A stretch of DNA of 64,000 nt from an uncultured Flavobacteriaceae bacterium (GCA_905381055.1 CAJPUR010000001.1:1-64000), one strand, 5' to 3'; positions 44,609-55,167 are shown, counted from the first letter of the stretch. Made by a program: numbers and translations. Notes: a model not told the origin generated them from the sequence alone.

Positions 44609-45109
44609 ATGTATAAAACTATTTGTTATATAACCATAATTTTTTCTTTTATTGTTGTTTCATGCAAAGGCAATAAATCTTCAAACAATTCTTCAAATGA
44701 TCAGGTTATTACTAAAGCGGTTTCTGAATCACCTGTAATGACTTTCGACAAAAATCTTCACGATTTTGGTACTATACAAGAAGGTGAAACAGTATCTACT
44801 CTGTTTACCTTTACAAATACTGGCAAGACAGATCTAATTATTGTTGATGCCAGGGGGAGTTGCGGTTGTACTGTTCCTGAGTATCCAAAAAATATTCCGA
44901 TTTCTCCAGGAGGGACGGGTACATTGAGGGTTAGTTTTAATTCTAATAATATGCCAAATCTACAGCAAAAAACTGTAACAATTTCTGCAAATACTGATAG
45001 CGGAAGGGAGTCTATTCGAATTAAAGCTATGGTTACTCCTGATCCTGCTAAACAAAGGCAAAGAGAAGCTCAGCAAGCTGCCAGGTTACAACAGCAGTCA
45101 AACCAATAA
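44609..45109 (+). CDS. DUF1573-family lipoprotein
   Basis: The 166-residue protein begins with a lipoprotein signal peptide (FSFIVVSCKG, Cys at about residue 19). The mature domain is a DUF1573 immunoglobulin-like fold: VMTFDKNLHDFGTIQEGET, FTFTNTGKTDLIIVDARGSCGCT and PGGTGTLRVSFNS. Its C-terminus is glutamine/alanine-rich. It should be anchored to a membrane facing the periplasm. The function of this Bacteroidota family is unknown. It lies between nusB and yajC, the usual flavobacterial arrangement. Confidence 0.92.
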   Translation: MYKTICYITIIFSFIVVSCKGNKSSNNSSNDQVITKAVSESPVMTFDKNLHDFGTIQEGETVSTLFTFTNTGKTDLIIVDARGSCGCTVPEYPKNIPISPGGTGTLRVSFNSNNMPNLQQKTVTISANTDSGRESIRIKAMVTPDPAKQRQREAQQAARLQQQSNQ

Positions 45110-45115
45110 TCTAAT

Positions 45116-45406
45116 ATGGAGGGATTTTCAAGTCAACTGCCTTTTTTGTTATTGATGATTGTAATATTTTTTTTCTTCATTATATTACCTCAACAACGTA
45201 GACAAAAAAAAGAAAAAAAATTTATGACCTCATTAAAAAAAGGTGACAGAATAATCTCAAAAAGTGGAATGCATGGTAAGATTGCAGATGTGAATGAAAA
45301 AGATGACACTTGTATCGTTGAGACTTTAGCTGGAAGGATTAAAATGGAAAGAAGTGCTATTTCACTTGATTTGAGTAGTAAATTAAATTCTATTGAAAAA
45401 AAGTAA
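45116..45406 (+). CDS. yajC: Preprotein translocase subunit YajC
   Basis: The 96-residue protein has one membrane helix (about 9-24, LLLMIVIFFFFIILPQQRRQKK) and a small cytoplasmic domain with KKGDRIISKSGMHGKIADV and IKMERSAIS. YajC associates with SecDF at the translocon. The gene starts six bases after the DUF1573 lipoprotein gene and is co-transcribed with it. Confidence 0.94.
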   Translation: MEGFSSQLPFLLLMIVIFFFFIILPQQRRQKKEKKFMTSLKKGDRIISKSGMHGKIADVNEKDDTCIVETLAGRIKMERSAISLDLSSKLNSIEKK

Positions 45407-45478
45407 ATTGATTTTTTTTAAATTTATTAAATATAAATATTTTAACAAGCTAACATCTCTTAATACTAAACTTATTAG

Positions 45479-46507
45479 ATGTACAAACAATTAATTAAGC
45501 CTGTATTATTTTTATTTGATCCGGAAAAGGTTCATGATTTTATTTTTTTCTTCATCAGGTTTTCTTTTAAAATTCCTTTTGTGAATTTTATTATTAAAAA
45601 AATATATACTCAAGAAAATTTATTATTAGAGAGGAATCTTTGGGGGATAAAGTTTAAAAATCCAATTGGCTTAGCTGCTGGTTTCGATAAGGATGCTGAT
45701 CTTTATAAAGAACTTTCCTCCTTCGGTTTTGGATTCATTGAAATAGGAACAATCACTCCCTTACCCCAAAAAGGAAATCCAAAAAAAAGGTTATTTAGAA
45801 TAAAGGAAGAAAACGCTATAATTAACAGGATGGGATTTAATAATAAGGGAGTAGACTCTGTTATAAAAAGATTAAAATCAAAAAATAAAATAATAATCGG
45901 CGGGAACATTGGTAAAAATAAAAATACTCCAAATAATAATGCTATTAATGATTATAATTTTTGTTTTAATTCTTTATTTCCATATGTCGATTATTTTGCT
46001 GTTAATGTGAGCTCTCCTAATACTCCTAACTTAAGAGAGCTACAGGATAAAAAACCTCTTAAAAAAATATTAGTTTCATTAATCAACTTAAATTCTAAAA
46101 AGAAAAAGAGAAAACCAATATTATTAAAAATATCACCAGATTTAAATCAAAATCAACTTTCAGACATTGTAGATTTAATAATTAATCTAAAATTAGATGG
46201 AATAATTGCAACTAATACCTCAGTTGATAGATCTAAAATTAATTCGAATAATATTATAAAAAATGAAAAGGGAGGGTTAAGTGGTAAACCTATTTATGAT
46301 AGGAGTAATGAGGTGATTAAATTTATTTCAAAGAAAAGTAAAAATAAATTCCCAATTATTGGAGTAGGTGGGATTCATTCAGCTAAGGATGCAATAAATA
46401 AAATTAAAGCGGGAGCATCATTGGTCCAAATATACACTGGTTTTATATATGAAGGACCCAGTTTAATAAAAAAAATTAATAAAGAAATTATTAATCAAAA
46501 TAACTAA
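45479..46507 (+). CDS. pyrD: Quinone-dependent dihydroorotate dehydrogenase
   Basis: PyrD oxidises dihydroorotate to orotate at the inner membrane and passes electrons to quinone. The 342-residue class 2 protein has an N-terminal amphipathic segment (about 1-35) for membrane binding, [22 protein letters not shown], and catalytic-site [14 protein letters not shown] with the class 2 serine. FMN-binding segments [11 protein letters not shown] and [11 protein letters not shown] lie near the C-terminus. It overlaps the M42 peptidase gene tail to tail by 17 bp. Confidence 0.95.
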   Translation: MYKQLIKPVLFLFDPEKVHDFIFFFIRFSFKIPFVNFIIKKIYTQENLLLERNLWGIKFKNPIGLAAGFDKDADLYKELSSFGFGFIEIGTITPLPQKGNPKKRLFRIKEENAIINRMGFNNKGVDSVIKRLKSKNKIIIGGNIGKNKNTPNNNAINDYNFCFNSLFPYVDYFAVNVSSPNTPNLRELQDKKPLKKILVSLINLNSKKKKRKPILLKISPDLNQNQLSDIVDLIINLKLDGIIATNTSVDRSKINSNNIIKNEKGGLSGKPIYDRSNEVIKFISKKSKNKFPIIGVGGIHSAKDAINKIKAGASLVQIYTGFIYEGPSLIKKINKEIINQNN

Positions 46508-47570
46508 AATCCTCACCAGATTTTATAGTTAATATTGTTTCGTAAATAAGTTTAATAACATTTTCAATATCTTCTTTTTGAACCATTTCAACTGTAGTGT
46601 GCATATATCTTAAAGGTAATGAGATTAATGCAGAAGCAACCCCTCCATTACTGTATGCGAATGCATCAGTATCAGTACCTGTATATCGGGATGAAGCTAA
46701 TCTTTGAAAAGGAATTTTATTTTTTTCTGCAGTTTGGATTATTCTTTCTCTTAAATTGTTTTGTATTGCAGGAGCATATGAAATCACAGGACCTTTTCCA
46801 ATTTCAGTATGTCCTTGGATTTTTTTATTAATCATTGGAGTAGTTGTATCATGGCATACATCAGTTACAATTGCGATATTAGGTTTAATTTTTTGGGTTA
46901 TCATTTCAGCACCTCTTAAACCAACTTCTTCTTGAACAGAATTGGTTATGTATAAACCAAAAGGTAAAACTTTTTTATTTATTGATAAAAGCCTTGCAAC
47001 CTCAGCTATCATAAAACCACCAGCTCTATTGTCAATAGCTCGACAAATGAATTTATTTTTGTTAATGATTTTAAATTCGTCAGGATAAGTAATAACGCAA
47101 CCAACATGAACACCCATATTAAGAACTTCTTTTTTATTTTTTGCTCCAATATCGATGAAAATGTTTTCAAGTTTGGGAGACTCTTCTTTTCCATTTTTTC
47201 TTGTATGAATAGCAGGCCATCCAAAAACACCTTCAATAATACCATTTTTTGTATGAATATTTACAAATTTAGATGGAGCTATTTGGTGATCACTACCACC
47301 ATTTCTTATTACGTATATTAATCCATTATCAGTAATATAATTGACAAACCATGAAATTTCATCAGAATGTCCCTCTATTACAACTTTGAATTTTGCATCA
47401 GGATTAATAATCCCTACTGCAGTTCCATATGTATCAGTTATAAAACTATCAACATAAGGTTTGAGATAATTCATCCATATTTTTTGACCTGAGGCCTCGT
47501 ATCCAGTAGGAGACGGATTATTTAAGTAATCGGTTAAAAATTTAAGAGAGTTTTTATTAATAATAGACAT
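46491..47570 (-). CDS. M42-family metallopeptidase
   Basis: The 359-residue cytoplasmic aminopeptidase belongs to the M42 (glutamyl aminopeptidase/TET) family. Metal-binding residues appear in [12 protein letters not shown] (His, Asp), [21 protein letters not shown] and YTGTDTDAF. Such enzymes form large tetrahedral particles that trim peptides. It stands alone, with a candidate -7 box just upstream, and is divergent from the DUF4294 gene. Confidence 0.93.
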   Translation of the reverse strand: MSIINKNSLKFLTDYLNNPSPTGYEASGQKIWMNYLKPYVDSFITDTYGTAVGIINPDAKFKVVIEGHSDEISWFVNYITDNGLIYVIRNGGSDHQIAPSKFVNIHTKNGIIEGVFGWPAIHTRKNGKEESPKLENIFIDIGAKNKKEVLNMGVHVGCVITYPDEFKIINKNKFICRAIDNRAGGFMIAEVARLLSINKKVLPFGLYITNSVQEEVGLRGAEMITQKIKPNIAIVTDVCHDTTTPMINKKIQGHTEIGKGPVISYAPAIQNNLRERIIQTAEKNKIPFQRLASSRYTGTDTDAFAYSNGGVASALISLPLRYMHTTVEMVQKEDIENVIKLIYETILTIKSGEDFSYFD

Positions 47571-47589
47571 AATAGTTTTTTATGATATG

Positions 47590-47597
47590 CAAAAGTA
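47590..47597 (-). promoter_or_regulatory. Putative -7 promoter box for the M42 peptidase
   Basis: TACTTTTG on the minus strand matches TAnnTTTG and would give a leader of about 12 nt. In the same gap, on the plus strand, two adjacent TAATTTTG boxes (47636-47643 and 47644-47651) may serve the DUF4294 gene. Confidence 0.35.
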
Positions 47598-47655
47598 ATA
47601 ATATTCACCAAATTCGTTTAATATAATCATTCTTTTAATTTTGTAATTTTGGATT

Positions 47656-48318
47656 ATGTCAATTATAAAATATTTTTTTTTAATAATATCTTTTTATCCT
47701 TTTTTTAATTATTCTCAAGATTATAAAAATAATTATAAAAATCAATTAATTATTATTGAAGGTGATTCTGTTCCATCAAGTGGAATATCTTTAAAAGAAG
47801 TTATTGTTTTTCAACCACTAAAATTTGATTCTCAAACGGAACTTTTAAATTATATTCTTCTTAGAAGAAAAGTATTTAAAGTTTATCCTTATGCAAAGTT
47901 AGCTGCAGAAAGATTAATTGTTTTAAACGAAAGATTAGATAAAATTGAATCTAAAAGAAGAAGAAAAAAATACATAAAAATGATGGAAAAATTTATTTAT
48001 GATGAATTTTCAAATGAATTAAAAAAATTCAAAAGGTCTGAAGGTGAAATTTTAATAAAACTTATTAGTAGGCAAACTGGAGATACTCCATTTAAATTAA
48101 TTAAAGAACTTAGGACAGGATTTCGAGCATTTTTATACCAAACTACTGCATCATTTTTTAAATTATCATTAAAAGAAAAATATGATCCTGAAAAAATTAA
48201 AAATGATTATTTAATAGAAGACATTCTTCAAAGAGCATTTGCTGACAAATATATTGAAGAGCAAGAGTCAGCATTGGATTTTAACTTAGATATACTTTAC
48301 GAAATTTGGAAAAAATAA
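47656..48318 (+). CDS. DUF4294-family secreted protein
   Basis: The 220-residue protein has a signal peptide (about 1-20, ending FNYSQ) and the DUF4294 core: YILLRRKVFKVYPYAKLAAERL, RRRKKYIKMMEKFIYDEFSNELKKF and SRQTGDTPFKLIKELRTGFRAFLYQ. The family occurs in Bacteroidota and probably acts in the periplasm; no function is established. It is typical for this gene to neighbour the M42 peptidase in flavobacteria. It ends seven bases from the nucleoside hydrolase stop on the other strand. Confidence 0.88.
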   Translation: MSIIKYFFLIISFYPFFNYSQDYKNNYKNQLIIIEGDSVPSSGISLKEVIVFQPLKFDSQTELLNYILLRRKVFKVYPYAKLAAERLIVLNERLDKIESKRRRKKYIKMMEKFIYDEFSNELKKFKRSEGEILIKLISRQTGDTPFKLIKELRTGFRAFLYQTTASFFKLSLKEKYDPEKIKNDYLIEDILQRAFADKYIEEQESALDFNLDILYEIWKK

Positions 48319-48325
48319 TTATTTG

Positions 48326-49324
48326 TTAATTTATAGTTTCTGACCTTTTTATAGTTTTTATAAAATCATCTATAATTTCTTTTCTTTTAAAATTTTCCCA
48401 AAAAGTTATTTTTCTATCTTTTTTTCCATTTAAAGTCCAATTTTCTCCATCGAAACTTACTTTACTTATTGTTTTTTTTTCAGCCCAATTGGGATTTTTT
48501 AAAATTGACAAAGCACATAAATCAAATAATGGTCTAGTATCATGACCGTATTTTACAAATAATTCAATTGAATAATCTCCAAAATTATTAAATTTCCCTC
48601 CATGTCTTCCAACTACTGATTTTTTTATTTTAGGACCTAAACCTATCATCTTCCTTTTAATTTCGTCAACGCTAATTTTAACTGCGTCAGTACCGCTTGT
48701 TTCACCATATCTAACAGTAACAATTTCAAATTCAACTTCTGGATTTTCAAGAATTGTATTAATTGATGAAGGATCATTTTTTAAATTATATTCTCCTGGT
48801 TTTGGCCAATTACTTCCTAACCATATTACTTTAATTTTTTTTGCAATCTCCGGTTTTTTATGTAGTGCAAGTGAAATATTTGTCAATTTGCCAATTGGAA
48901 TAAGAATTAGTTTTTCATTTTTCATTTTTTCAGCTGTCTCAATTATGAAGTTAACAGCTTTATTACCATCAAATTCTTTTTCATTGATATTTTTTGATAT
49001 TTCATTAAAATTTCCTGAAGCCCCAGGAATTATTTTAATTCTATTTTCATATCCACATAAATTTACAATTCTTGTTGCTTCGTCTACATGATTTTTAAGT
49101 TCACCTCCTGAATATGTTTCATTAACCGTAATAGCTCTAATATCAAAGATGTTTTGACTAAACAACATATAGGCAATTGCATGTTGATCATCTAATTCGT
49201 TATTTGCGTCAGTATCAAGTATTATCGGGATTTTTTTTTGATTTGAATTCTTATTATCCAAATTATTGCAATTAATGTTCAAAATTAAAAGTGAAGCTAT
49301 TAAAATATAATTTCTGATTTTCAT
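48326..49324 (-). CDS. Inosine-uridine-type nucleoside hydrolase, lipoprotein
   Basis: The enzyme cleaves ribonucleosides to ribose and base. The 332-residue protein has the calcium-binding aspartate cluster DTDANNELDDQHAIAYM, a variant of the family's DTDxxxDD box, and ILIPIGKLTNISLAL. A lipobox LILNINC near residue 20 predicts a lipid anchor, so it would act in the periplasm or at the cell surface, releasing bases from dissolved nucleosides. It is a monocistronic gene facing the DUF4294 gene. Confidence 0.88.
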   Translation of the reverse strand: MKIRNYILIASLLILNINCNNLDNKNSNQKKIPIILDTDANNELDDQHAIAYMLFSQNIFDIRAITVNETYSGGELKNHVDEATRIVNLCGYENRIKIIPGASGNFNEISKNINEKEFDGNKAVNFIIETAEKMKNEKLILIPIGKLTNISLALHKKPEIAKKIKVIWLGSNWPKPGEYNLKNDPSSINTILENPEVEFEIVTVRYGETSGTDAVKISVDEIKRKMIGLGPKIKKSVVGRHGGKFNNFGDYSIELFVKYGHDTRPLFDLCALSILKNPNWAEKKTISKVSFDGENWTLNGKKDRKITFWENFKRKEIIDDFIKTIKRSETIN

Positions 49325-49397
49325 GGTTTAAAATAATTTTACAATTGTTTTAAATTTATATACAATAAATTAAAATCCCTTACTTATTTTAGTAAAA

Positions 49398-50039
49398 ATG
49401 TTATTACTAAAAAAATTAAGGAGAATTTCTAATGAGGAAAGATGGAACGTATATACTCATTTAGTGTCATTAATTTTAAGTTTTTTTGGTGTAGTTTATC
49501 TTTTATTTTTTAAAAATAATTCTCTCGTAGATTTTAATTTAGGTTTAACTATTTATTCTTTTTCTCTTATTTTTTTATTTTTTTGTTCAACTTTTTACCA
49601 TTATAATTCAGATCATAATAAGTTGATTTGGAGAAAACTTGATCATATTGCAATTTATTTTTTAATAGCAGGTACTTATACTCCTGTTTATTTAAATTTT
49701 ATATCAAACTCAAGCAGTAAAGTAATATTAATTTTAATTTGGATAATTGCTTTTTTAGGCACTATTTATAAAACTTTTTTGATTAATAAATTTGAGTCTT
49801 TCTCTTTAATACTTTATCTTTTAATGGGATGGATGGTTATTTTTGATTTAGGTTCAATTATCGAAATATTTAATTTCTGGGAATTATTTTTTTTATTTGT
49901 TGGTGGATTATTTTATAGTATTGGAGTTGTTTTTTATAAAATGAATAAATTAAAATATAATCATGCTATATGGCATGTTTTTGTTTTTTTTGGTTCATTA
50001 TCCCATTTTATTTTGATTGCAAATTTCCGTTATGGATAA
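49398..50039 (+). CDS. Hemolysin III/PAQR-family membrane protein
   Basis: The 213-residue protein has seven hydrophobic helices. The PAQR/HlyIII motifs are visible: RISNEERWNVYTHLVS at the N-terminus, the STFYHYN metal-ligand box, KLDHIAIYFLIAGTYTPVYL and NHAIWHVFVFFGSLSHF, with histidines that bind a metal in the eukaryotic homologues. The bacterial role is unclear (membrane homeostasis has been proposed). The stop overlaps the start of the next gene by eight bases. Confidence 0.92.
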   Translation: MLLLKKLRRISNEERWNVYTHLVSLILSFFGVVYLLFFKNNSLVDFNLGLTIYSFSLIFLFFCSTFYHYNSDHNKLIWRKLDHIAIYFLIAGTYTPVYLNFISNSSSKVILILIWIIAFLGTIYKTFLINKFESFSLILYLLMGWMVIFDLGSIIEIFNFWELFFLFVGGLFYSIGVVFYKMNKLKYNHAIWHVFVFFGSLSHFILIANFRYG

Positions 50040-51177
50040 AAATTTTGAAATAATTGCTAAAACCCTTTTTGGAATGGAAAGTCTTTTAGCTAATGAACTT
50101 ACTATGCTTGGAGCTCAAAAAGTTAGGATTGGCAATAGAATGGTTAGTTTTTATGGGGATAAGGGTTTTATTTACAAATCTAATTTGTCTTTAAGAACTG
50201 CTATAAGAATTCTGAAACCAATTTTAAAATTTAATGCTTCTAATGAGTTTGAATTATATAATGCAATAAGCTCAATTGATTGGACCAATATTTTACCTTT
50301 AAATAAATCTTTTAGAGTTGATAGTGTTATTTATGGTAAAATTTTCAATAATTCATTATACGTGTCTCAAAAAGTAAAAGACTCTATAGTTGATAAAATA
50401 AAGTTTGATACTGGTACAAGGCCGAGTGTTAATATTGAAGATCCTGATTTTAGAATTAATATTCACATTGACAATAAAAAATGTACTTTATCAATTGATT
50501 CTTCAGGTATATCTTTACATCAAAGAGGTTATAGATTTGCTACCGAAATTGCTCCTATTAATGAAGTTCTTGCTGCAGGAATTCTTTTACATTCAAATTG
50601 GAAAGGGAATACAGATTTTTTAGATCCATTTTGTGGAAGTGCTACAATTCCTATTGAGGCAGCTATGATTGCATTTAATATTCCTGCAAATGTAAATAGA
50701 AAAAAATTTTCTTTTGAAAATTGGAAAGATTGGGATGAAGACCTTTTTTATATTATTGAAGAGTCACTTTTAAAAAAAATAAAACCAAAGCCAATCAAAA
50801 TCATTGGATCAGATATTTTAAGTTCAGCTGTTGAAAAATCATTAATAAATGTTGAAAACGCTAATTTATCTGAGTTTATTCAAATAAAGAAGCAAAACTT
50901 TTTAGAATCTTCAAAAAATAGTAAAGGTTCATTAAAAATTGTCACCAATCCTCCATATGGGGAGAGAATAGATGGTAATATAAATGCTTTATATTCAGAT
51001 ATTGGGTCAACATTAAAGCATAAATATGATAATACAGATGCTTGGATAATTTCATCAAATCTTGAAGCAATTAAAAAAATTGGATTAAAAGCTTCGAAAA
51101 AAATTAAACTAATAAATGGCAAATTAGATTCCTCATTAAATAATTATTCAATTTATAAAGGATCAAAGAAAAAATAG
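50032..51177 (+). CDS. THUMP-domain class I RNA methyltransferase
   Basis: The 381-residue protein resembles the RlmL N-terminal half. It has an N-terminal ferredoxin-like and THUMP part (about 1-155) and a methyltransferase domain with GNTDFLDPFCGSATIPIEA (SAM motif) and TNPPYGERID, typical of N2-guanine or 23S rRNA methyltransferases. The exact target is unknown. An upstream in-frame TTG could add five residues; the ATG giving MDKNFEIIAKTLFGM fits the family better. It overlaps hemolysin III by eight bases. Confidence 0.9.
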   Translation: MDKNFEIIAKTLFGMESLLANELTMLGAQKVRIGNRMVSFYGDKGFIYKSNLSLRTAIRILKPILKFNASNEFELYNAISSIDWTNILPLNKSFRVDSVIYGKIFNNSLYVSQKVKDSIVDKIKFDTGTRPSVNIEDPDFRINIHIDNKKCTLSIDSSGISLHQRGYRFATEIAPINEVLAAGILLHSNWKGNTDFLDPFCGSATIPIEAAMIAFNIPANVNRKKFSFENWKDWDEDLFYIIEESLLKKIKPKPIKIIGSDILSSAVEKSLINVENANLSEFIQIKKQNFLESSKNSKGSLKIVTNPPYGERIDGNINALYSDIGSTLKHKYDNTDAWIISSNLEAIKKIGLKASKKIKLINGKLDSSLNNYSIYKGSKKK

Positions 51178-51180
51178 ATT

Positions 51181-51945
51181 TTATTTTTTATTTCTTTTAA
51201 AATTAAAAGGGAATGAATATGTTAGTGTATAATTAAATCCTACACCAAAATTATTATCATCAGTCACTTTATTAAAACCAGGTATATATAAATTTCCAAA
51301 ATTTTCAGGTTGGTTTTGACTTAAAATTCTATTTAGTCTTAAGCTAATTCCTAAATAAAAATTTTGTAAAATTTCTGTTTTCACTCCAAAAAGAAATTCT
51401 AACCATCCAGAGCTAAGACTTTTTCTTTCGCCAATCGAAAAACCTTTATTAGTAAGAGGAGTTTCCCAATAATGGTGAGTAATGTATATCAAGTAGTTAT
51501 TTATTGTATGTTTATGAATGCTTCTTCCATATCTCAATCCAATAAATATTGAGTTTTTCATTCCTTTCCAATTATTAAATAGGTTATAATCTATTCCCAA
51601 TTTTAGATAAGTCCCATTAGTGGTAAAATTTATTTGTTCAGACTGAATTCTTTTTTTTAATGAGCCAATTTCGGCTGCTAAAAATAAATCTTTATAAAAA
51701 TTTAGGTCTCCAACTATTTCGAGTCCTTGGAAATCCGAATCAAATTGACTTAATACTGGCATAAAGAGATCTATTCCTGCCCTTAGAGCAAGTGTTTTAG
51801 GTATGACTAATTTTTTTTCACCCGATAAATTGATATTTATTGAGTCGATTTTTTTATTTTCTTGTGCGTTTATAATTAAACTAAAAAAAATAAAACTAAT
51901 GATAAATAGCCACGTGTGCTTTTGTTTCATTTGAAACTTTTTCAT
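51181..51945 (-). CDS. DUF6048-family outer-membrane protein
   Basis: The 254-residue protein has a signal peptide (cleavage near INAQ, about residue 28) and a beta-rich mature part with alternating aromatic strands such as KLGIDYNLF, FIGLRYGRS and FGVGFNYTLTYSF, so it is likely an outer-membrane barrel. Its companion is the DUF6452 gene upstream, which overlaps it by 50 bp, and rlmD precedes that. This rlmD-DUF6452-DUF6048 order is typical of Flavobacteriia. Function is unknown. Confidence 0.85.
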   Translation of the reverse strand: MKKFQMKQKHTWLFIISFIFFSLIINAQENKKIDSININLSGEKKLVIPKTLALRAGIDLFMPVLSQFDSDFQGLEIVGDLNFYKDLFLAAEIGSLKKRIQSEQINFTTNGTYLKLGIDYNLFNNWKGMKNSIFIGLRYGRSIHKHTINNYLIYITHHYWETPLTNKGFSIGERKSLSSGWLEFLFGVKTEILQNFYLGISLRLNRILSQNQPENFGNLYIPGFNKVTDDNNFGVGFNYTLTYSFPFNFKRNKK

Positions 51946-52384
51946 TTAATATTTTAAAATTATTTATCCAATTTAAATTTCCAGATATTATTTCAATTGA
52001 ATTTGAATCAATTAAAAATTCAGATTTAAAGCCACATGCTCTATTTATATAAATATCTTCTCTTTGATAATTAAATTGAATTGTATCATTGTAAATCGTA
52101 TCACCAATATTTTTTGAAAAAATATATCTAGTGTAAGCATAATTTGATCTCAATGGTATCGCAATTGAATCAGAATTTAATGTTTTTAATGGATATTCCT
52201 TATTTAAACCAATAACCGTTATATCAACTGCAGATTTATAATTTTCTACATTTTCTTTATCAAATAATCTTAATATAATTCTTGGGGTTCCTTGTGTATC
52301 AATTAAACAAATATCGTCTTTTTCACATTGAGTCATTAAATTAAGTAAAACAATGATTAATATAAGATCTAATTTGTTCATCAT
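51896..52384 (-). CDS. DUF6452-family lipoprotein
   Basis: The 162-residue protein opens with a lipoprotein signal, LLNLMTQCEKDDIC, with the lipidated cysteine at about residue 20. The mature part is beta-rich with cysteines at LIDTQ-preceding C and RACGFKSEF. It probably sits at the outer membrane, perhaps as partner of the DUF6048 barrel encoded by the overlapping downstream gene. rlmD ends five bases upstream of its start. Function is unknown. Confidence 0.85.
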   Translation of the reverse strand: MMNKLDLILIIVLLNLMTQCEKDDICLIDTQGTPRIILRLFDKENVENYKSAVDITVIGLNKEYPLKTLNSDSIAIPLRSNYAYTRYIFSKNIGDTIYNDTIQFNYQREDIYINRACGFKSEFLIDSNSIEIISGNLNWINNFKILNEKVSNETKAHVAIYH

Positions 52385-52389
52385 TATAA

Positions 52390-53793
52390 TTATTTCTTTT
52401 TCAAAAGTACAACATTTTCCACATGGAGTGTTTGAGGAAACATATCAACGATTTTTATTTTTGAAACCTTATAAAGTTTTTTTAATAGTTTTAAATCTCT
52501 TGCTTGAGTCGAACTATTACAACTAACATAGATAACTTTTTCCGGGTTAATTTTTATTATTTCACTTATAACTCTCGGATGCATTCCATTTCTTGGGGGA
52601 TCAGTAATTATAACTGACGGTTTACCATATTTTTTAATAAGTTTTTCATCAAAAATATTTTTCATGTCACCTACTAAAAATTTCACGTTTTTAATATTAT
52701 TTATTTTTGAATTTTCGATAGCATTTTTTATGGATTCATCAATTATATCAATACCAATTATCTTTGAAGCTTTATCAGAAAGGAACTGTGCTATTGTTCC
52801 ATTGCCAGTATATAAATCATAGATTACATCATCACCTTTAAGTTCAGAAAAATCTTTGATTATTTCATATAGTTTTAAAGCTTGTTTTGGATTAGGTTGA
52901 TAAAAAGACTTGACACTAATTTTAAAAAAAAATTTACCAAATTTTTCTAGTATATATTTTTTTCCATAAAATAAATTGATTTTTTGGTCGTAGATAGTAT
53001 CGTTCGCTTTATTGTTTATTATATATAAAAGAGAGTTAATTTGTGGAAATTTTTTTACAATACTATTTAAAAGATTTTTTATCTCTAAACTCATGTGATT
53101 GTAAAATTGAATTACGACCATTAATTCACCACTAATTGTTGTTTTTATTATTAAATTTCTGAGAAAACCAGATTTATTTTTATGATCAAAAAAAATTAAA
53201 TTGTTTTCATTACAATAGTTTTTAATGAAATTTCTGATTTTATTTGAAATATCAATTTGAAGGTGGCAATTATTTATATCTATAATTTTGTCCCACATTC
53301 CTGCTTTATGAAATCCAAGGCCATTTCTTTCTATGTATTCATTACTTTTTATTTCCTCATCAGTAAGCCACCTTTTGTTTGAAAATGTAAATTCTAATTT
53401 ATTTCTGTAATAATACTGTTCATTAGATGGGACAATCTCTAGTTCATTGCCTAATTTAACATCAGCTATTCTTTCAAGATTATCTTTAACTAATTTTGTT
53501 TTTAATTTTAATTGAAAATCATAGTTGATGTTTTGAAGTTGACAGCCACCGCAGAGATCGAAGTGTTCACATTTAGGTTTTACTCTTTCTTTTGAGAGCT
53601 TTACATAATTTATTATATTACCTAAAAAAAATTTTTTTTTCTTTTTGTAGATTTCTACATCCACAATATCACCTGGTACTCCTTTTTTAAGAAAAATAAT
53701 TTCATTTTTTTTAGTTTTTGAAATTGTTTCCCCTTTTTTAGCTATATCTACAATAGGTATTTTTTTGAAGATTTTTTTATTTTTTAGGGACAT
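52390..53793 (-). CDS. rlmD: 23S rRNA (uracil1939-C5)-methyltransferase
   Basis: RlmD methylates U1939 in 23S rRNA. The 467-residue enzyme has a TRAM domain (about 15-70), an iron-sulfur cluster site with CEHFDLCGGCQLQ and a further cysteine in NNCHLQ, then a SAM domain with YDLYTGNGTIAQFLS. The catalytic cysteine lies in VSCNSSTQARDL. Length and motifs match the RumA family. DUF6452 and DUF6048 follow in the same direction and may be co-transcribed. Confidence 0.93.
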   Translation of the reverse strand: MSLKNKKIFKKIPIVDIAKKGETISKTKKNEIIFLKKGVPGDIVDVEIYKKKKKFFLGNIINYVKLSKERVKPKCEHFDLCGGCQLQNINYDFQLKLKTKLVKDNLERIADVKLGNELEIVPSNEQYYYRNKLEFTFSNKRWLTDEEIKSNEYIERNGLGFHKAGMWDKIIDINNCHLQIDISNKIRNFIKNYCNENNLIFFDHKNKSGFLRNLIIKTTISGELMVVIQFYNHMSLEIKNLLNSIVKKFPQINSLLYIINNKANDTIYDQKINLFYGKKYILEKFGKFFFKISVKSFYQPNPKQALKLYEIIKDFSELKGDDVIYDLYTGNGTIAQFLSDKASKIIGIDIIDESIKNAIENSKINNIKNVKFLVGDMKNIFDEKLIKKYGKPSVIITDPPRNGMHPRVISEIIKINPEKVIYVSCNSSTQARDLKLLKKLYKVSKIKIVDMFPQTLHVENVVLLKKK

Positions 53794-53931
53794 ACTTATA
53801 AAATTATAATATTTAAATAAATACTCTTGTAAAGTACTAGAATTTTGAAAGATTTATAAATTTTTATTTATTTTAATATTGTAATTTAGCCATTGATTAA
53901 TTAAATAATATTACATTTTTCAATTTATTTG

Positions 53932-55167
53932 ATGAAAAAAATATATCCTGAAAGTTCACAAAATTTTTTTGATCTAGAATATAATTTTGGAGCACATAAT
54001 TATTCTCCACTTCCAGTTGTAATTAAAAGAGGACTTGGGGTCAATTTGTGGGATGTTGAAGGTGTCAAGTATTTTGATTTTTTATCTGCTTATTCAGCAG
54101 TAAATCAAGGCCATTGTCATCCCAAAATAATTAATGCTTTATTAACTCAAAGTAATTCTTTGACTTTAACATCTAGGGCATTTTATAATGATGTTCTTGG
54201 AATATATGAAGAATACATCACAAATTTATTTAAATACGATAAAGTGCTTCCTATGAATACAGGTGTTGAGGGTGGAGAAACTGCAGTAAAATTAGCAAGA
54301 AAATGGGGTTATTTAAAAAAAGGTATACCTGAGAACAAAGCTCGAGTAGTATTTCCAAAGGGTAATTTTTGGGGGAGGACTCTTGCAGCAATTTCTAGTT
54401 CTGATGACCCAATATCCTACAAAGACTATGGGCCTTTTATGCCAGGATATGATTTAATTGATTATGATGACCTGAATCAATTGGAAGAAAAGTTTAAAGA
54501 TCCTAATACTGCAGCTTTTATGGTTGAACCCATTCAAGGTGAAGCTGGAGTTATTGTTCCAAGTGAAGGTTATTTGTCTGGTATAAGAATGTTATGTGAT
54601 AAATATAATGTTTTGTTTATTGCTGATGAGGTTCAAACTGGATTAGCTAGAACAGGCAAATTACTAGCTACTGATTATGAAGAGGCTAGGCCAGATATTC
54701 TTATTTTGGGAAAAGCTCTTTCAGGAGGAGTTTTACCATCATCTGCTGTTATGGCGAATGATGAGATTATGTTATGTATTCAGCCAGGAGAGCACGGCTC
54801 AACTTTTGGTGGTAACCCCCTTGCTTGTTCTGTTTCAAAGGCTGCTCTTGAGGTGATAATTGAAGAAAATCTCTCCCAAAAAGCCTATGAACTAGGAAAT
54901 TTATTCAGAAAGGAATTAAAATTATCTTTGTCAAAATCAAAGATAGTTTCTTCAATTCGAGGAAAAGGCTTACTAAATGCAATTGAAGTTAATGATTCTC
55001 CTGAAAGTAAAACAGCCTGGAATATATGTATTAACTTAATGAAAAATGGTTTACTTGCTAAACCAACCCATGGAAACATCATAAGATTTGCTCCCCCACT
55101 TATTATAACGAAAGAAGAATTAATGAAAAGCATTAATATAATAATTAAGACTTTTAATGACTTTTAA
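53932..55167 (+). CDS. rocD: Ornithine-oxo-acid transaminase
   Basis: RocD converts ornithine and 2-oxoglutarate to glutamate semialdehyde and glutamate. The 411-residue PLP enzyme shows [19 protein letters not shown] (about 99-120), [33 protein letters not shown] and the PLP lysine in [15 protein letters not shown]. Preceding residues fit the family without a signal peptide. A TTG one codon upstream is in frame, but ATG is preferred. It would link arginine breakdown to proline and glutamate metabolism. Confidence 0.95.
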   Translation: MKKIYPESSQNFFDLEYNFGAHNYSPLPVVIKRGLGVNLWDVEGVKYFDFLSAYSAVNQGHCHPKIINALLTQSNSLTLTSRAFYNDVLGIYEEYITNLFKYDKVLPMNTGVEGGETAVKLARKWGYLKKGIPENKARVVFPKGNFWGRTLAAISSSDDPISYKDYGPFMPGYDLIDYDDLNQLEEKFKDPNTAAFMVEPIQGEAGVIVPSEGYLSGIRMLCDKYNVLFIADEVQTGLARTGKLLATDYEEARPDILILGKALSGGVLPSSAVMANDEIMLCIQPGEHGSTFGGNPLACSVSKAALEVIIEENLSQKAYELGNLFRKELKLSLSKSKIVSSIRGKGLLNAIEVNDSPESKTAWNICINLMKNGLLAKPTHGNIIRFAPPLIITKEELMKSINIIIKTFNDF

